From the NCBI RefSeq assembly GCF_021869535.1, contig NW_026262701.1, positions 43,775,278 through 43,839,277 on the forward strand: a DNA stretch of 64,000 nt, given 5' to 3'. Source of the DNA: Mytilus californianus (Eukaryota > Mollusca > Bivalvia > Mytilida > Mytilidae). Shown here piece by piece: positions 63,727-64,000 of this stretch. The notes beneath the pieces were generated by a model. It ran no database searches. It worked only from the letters and a program-made list of their open reading frames with translations, and was not told the DNA's origin. The stretch's first letter is position 1, and every line of letters begins with the position of its first letter. The position numbers and the translations under genes were made by a program.

Positions 63727-64000
63727 GTGAGTAATGTAAAAGGGAATGTTGCCATTCAATTTGAATTCCAATACATTGTATTATGGAAACAAACTTTTAA
63801 TGTATACGCATTCAAACAGGTCAAAATTACTTTATATAAGGTATGAATATATGAAGCTGCAGGATGTACTCTTTAAGTATAGATATAAGTAGTATTCCGT
63901 TTTAAACAGTTAAGTGGTGTTTTTCCTTCTACCGATTTATATCGTATGCTCTCTTTTGTATTTGTCAATACACTAATCTTGAGGGAAAAACAAGGGTTGA

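Overview
The window looks like nuclear DNA of a bivalve mollusc, most likely a mussel (Mytilus-like). It is AT-rich and intron-rich. It is crowded with short interspersed repeats, tRNA-derived SINE-like pieces, a Helitron-type insertion, an intact tyrosine-recombinase (DIRS-order) retrotransposon and a decayed reverse-transcriptase fragment. There is no bacterial gene organisation. The species call is inference from repeat style and protein content; no search was run.

Two plus-strand loci carry the biology. Locus A (647-18221) is the 3' part of a type I membrane receptor: two degenerate Ig-like exons, one fibronectin type III exon, a transmembrane exon, and five small cytoplasmic exons. The tail carries tyrosine motifs matching ITIM (V-L-Y-A-A-V, L-T-Y-I-E-V), ITSM (T-D-Y-V-D-I), ITIM-like (A-E-Y-A-S-V, D-E-Y-A-V-V) and YxN (Y-A-N-Q) patterns. 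It resembles vertebrate paired or inhibitory immune receptors and PECAM-type tails in design.

Locus B (27045 to beyond the right edge) starts with a signal-peptide exon. It continues as a repeated extracellular cassette: sushi domain, then a two-exon six-cysteine domain that I do not recognise (called X here), then a run of Ig domains. The order is SP - sushi - X - (extra exon, uncertain) - Ig x8 - sushi - X - Ig x6 - sushi - X (first half) - window end. Nearly all exons begin and end in phase 1, and nine of the fourteen Ig exons are exactly 300 nt. No transmembrane exon or convincing terminal exon is seen after the Ig run begins, so the locus probably continues to the right. By analogy with A it may end in Ig/FN3/TM/tyrosine tail; A and B then would be tandem paralogues.

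Mobile DNA by region: 9023-13893 is a Helitron-like insertion splitting an older repeat, inside an intron of A. The 3' end of A (last codons plus 3' flank) is tandemly duplicated at 18194-19819 and 19822-21742. 18222-27044 is intergenic. A 5.2-kb antisense PAT/Ngaro-type element (40463-45673; Gag-like, RT/RNase H and tyrosine recombinase frames, split direct repeats) lies between Ig4 and Ig5 of B. A palindromic mini-element, an RT fragment and a SINE-like repeat lie in the intron after the second X domain.

Exon boundaries were placed by eye from AG/GT signals, frame and domain homology. No RNA evidence was available.
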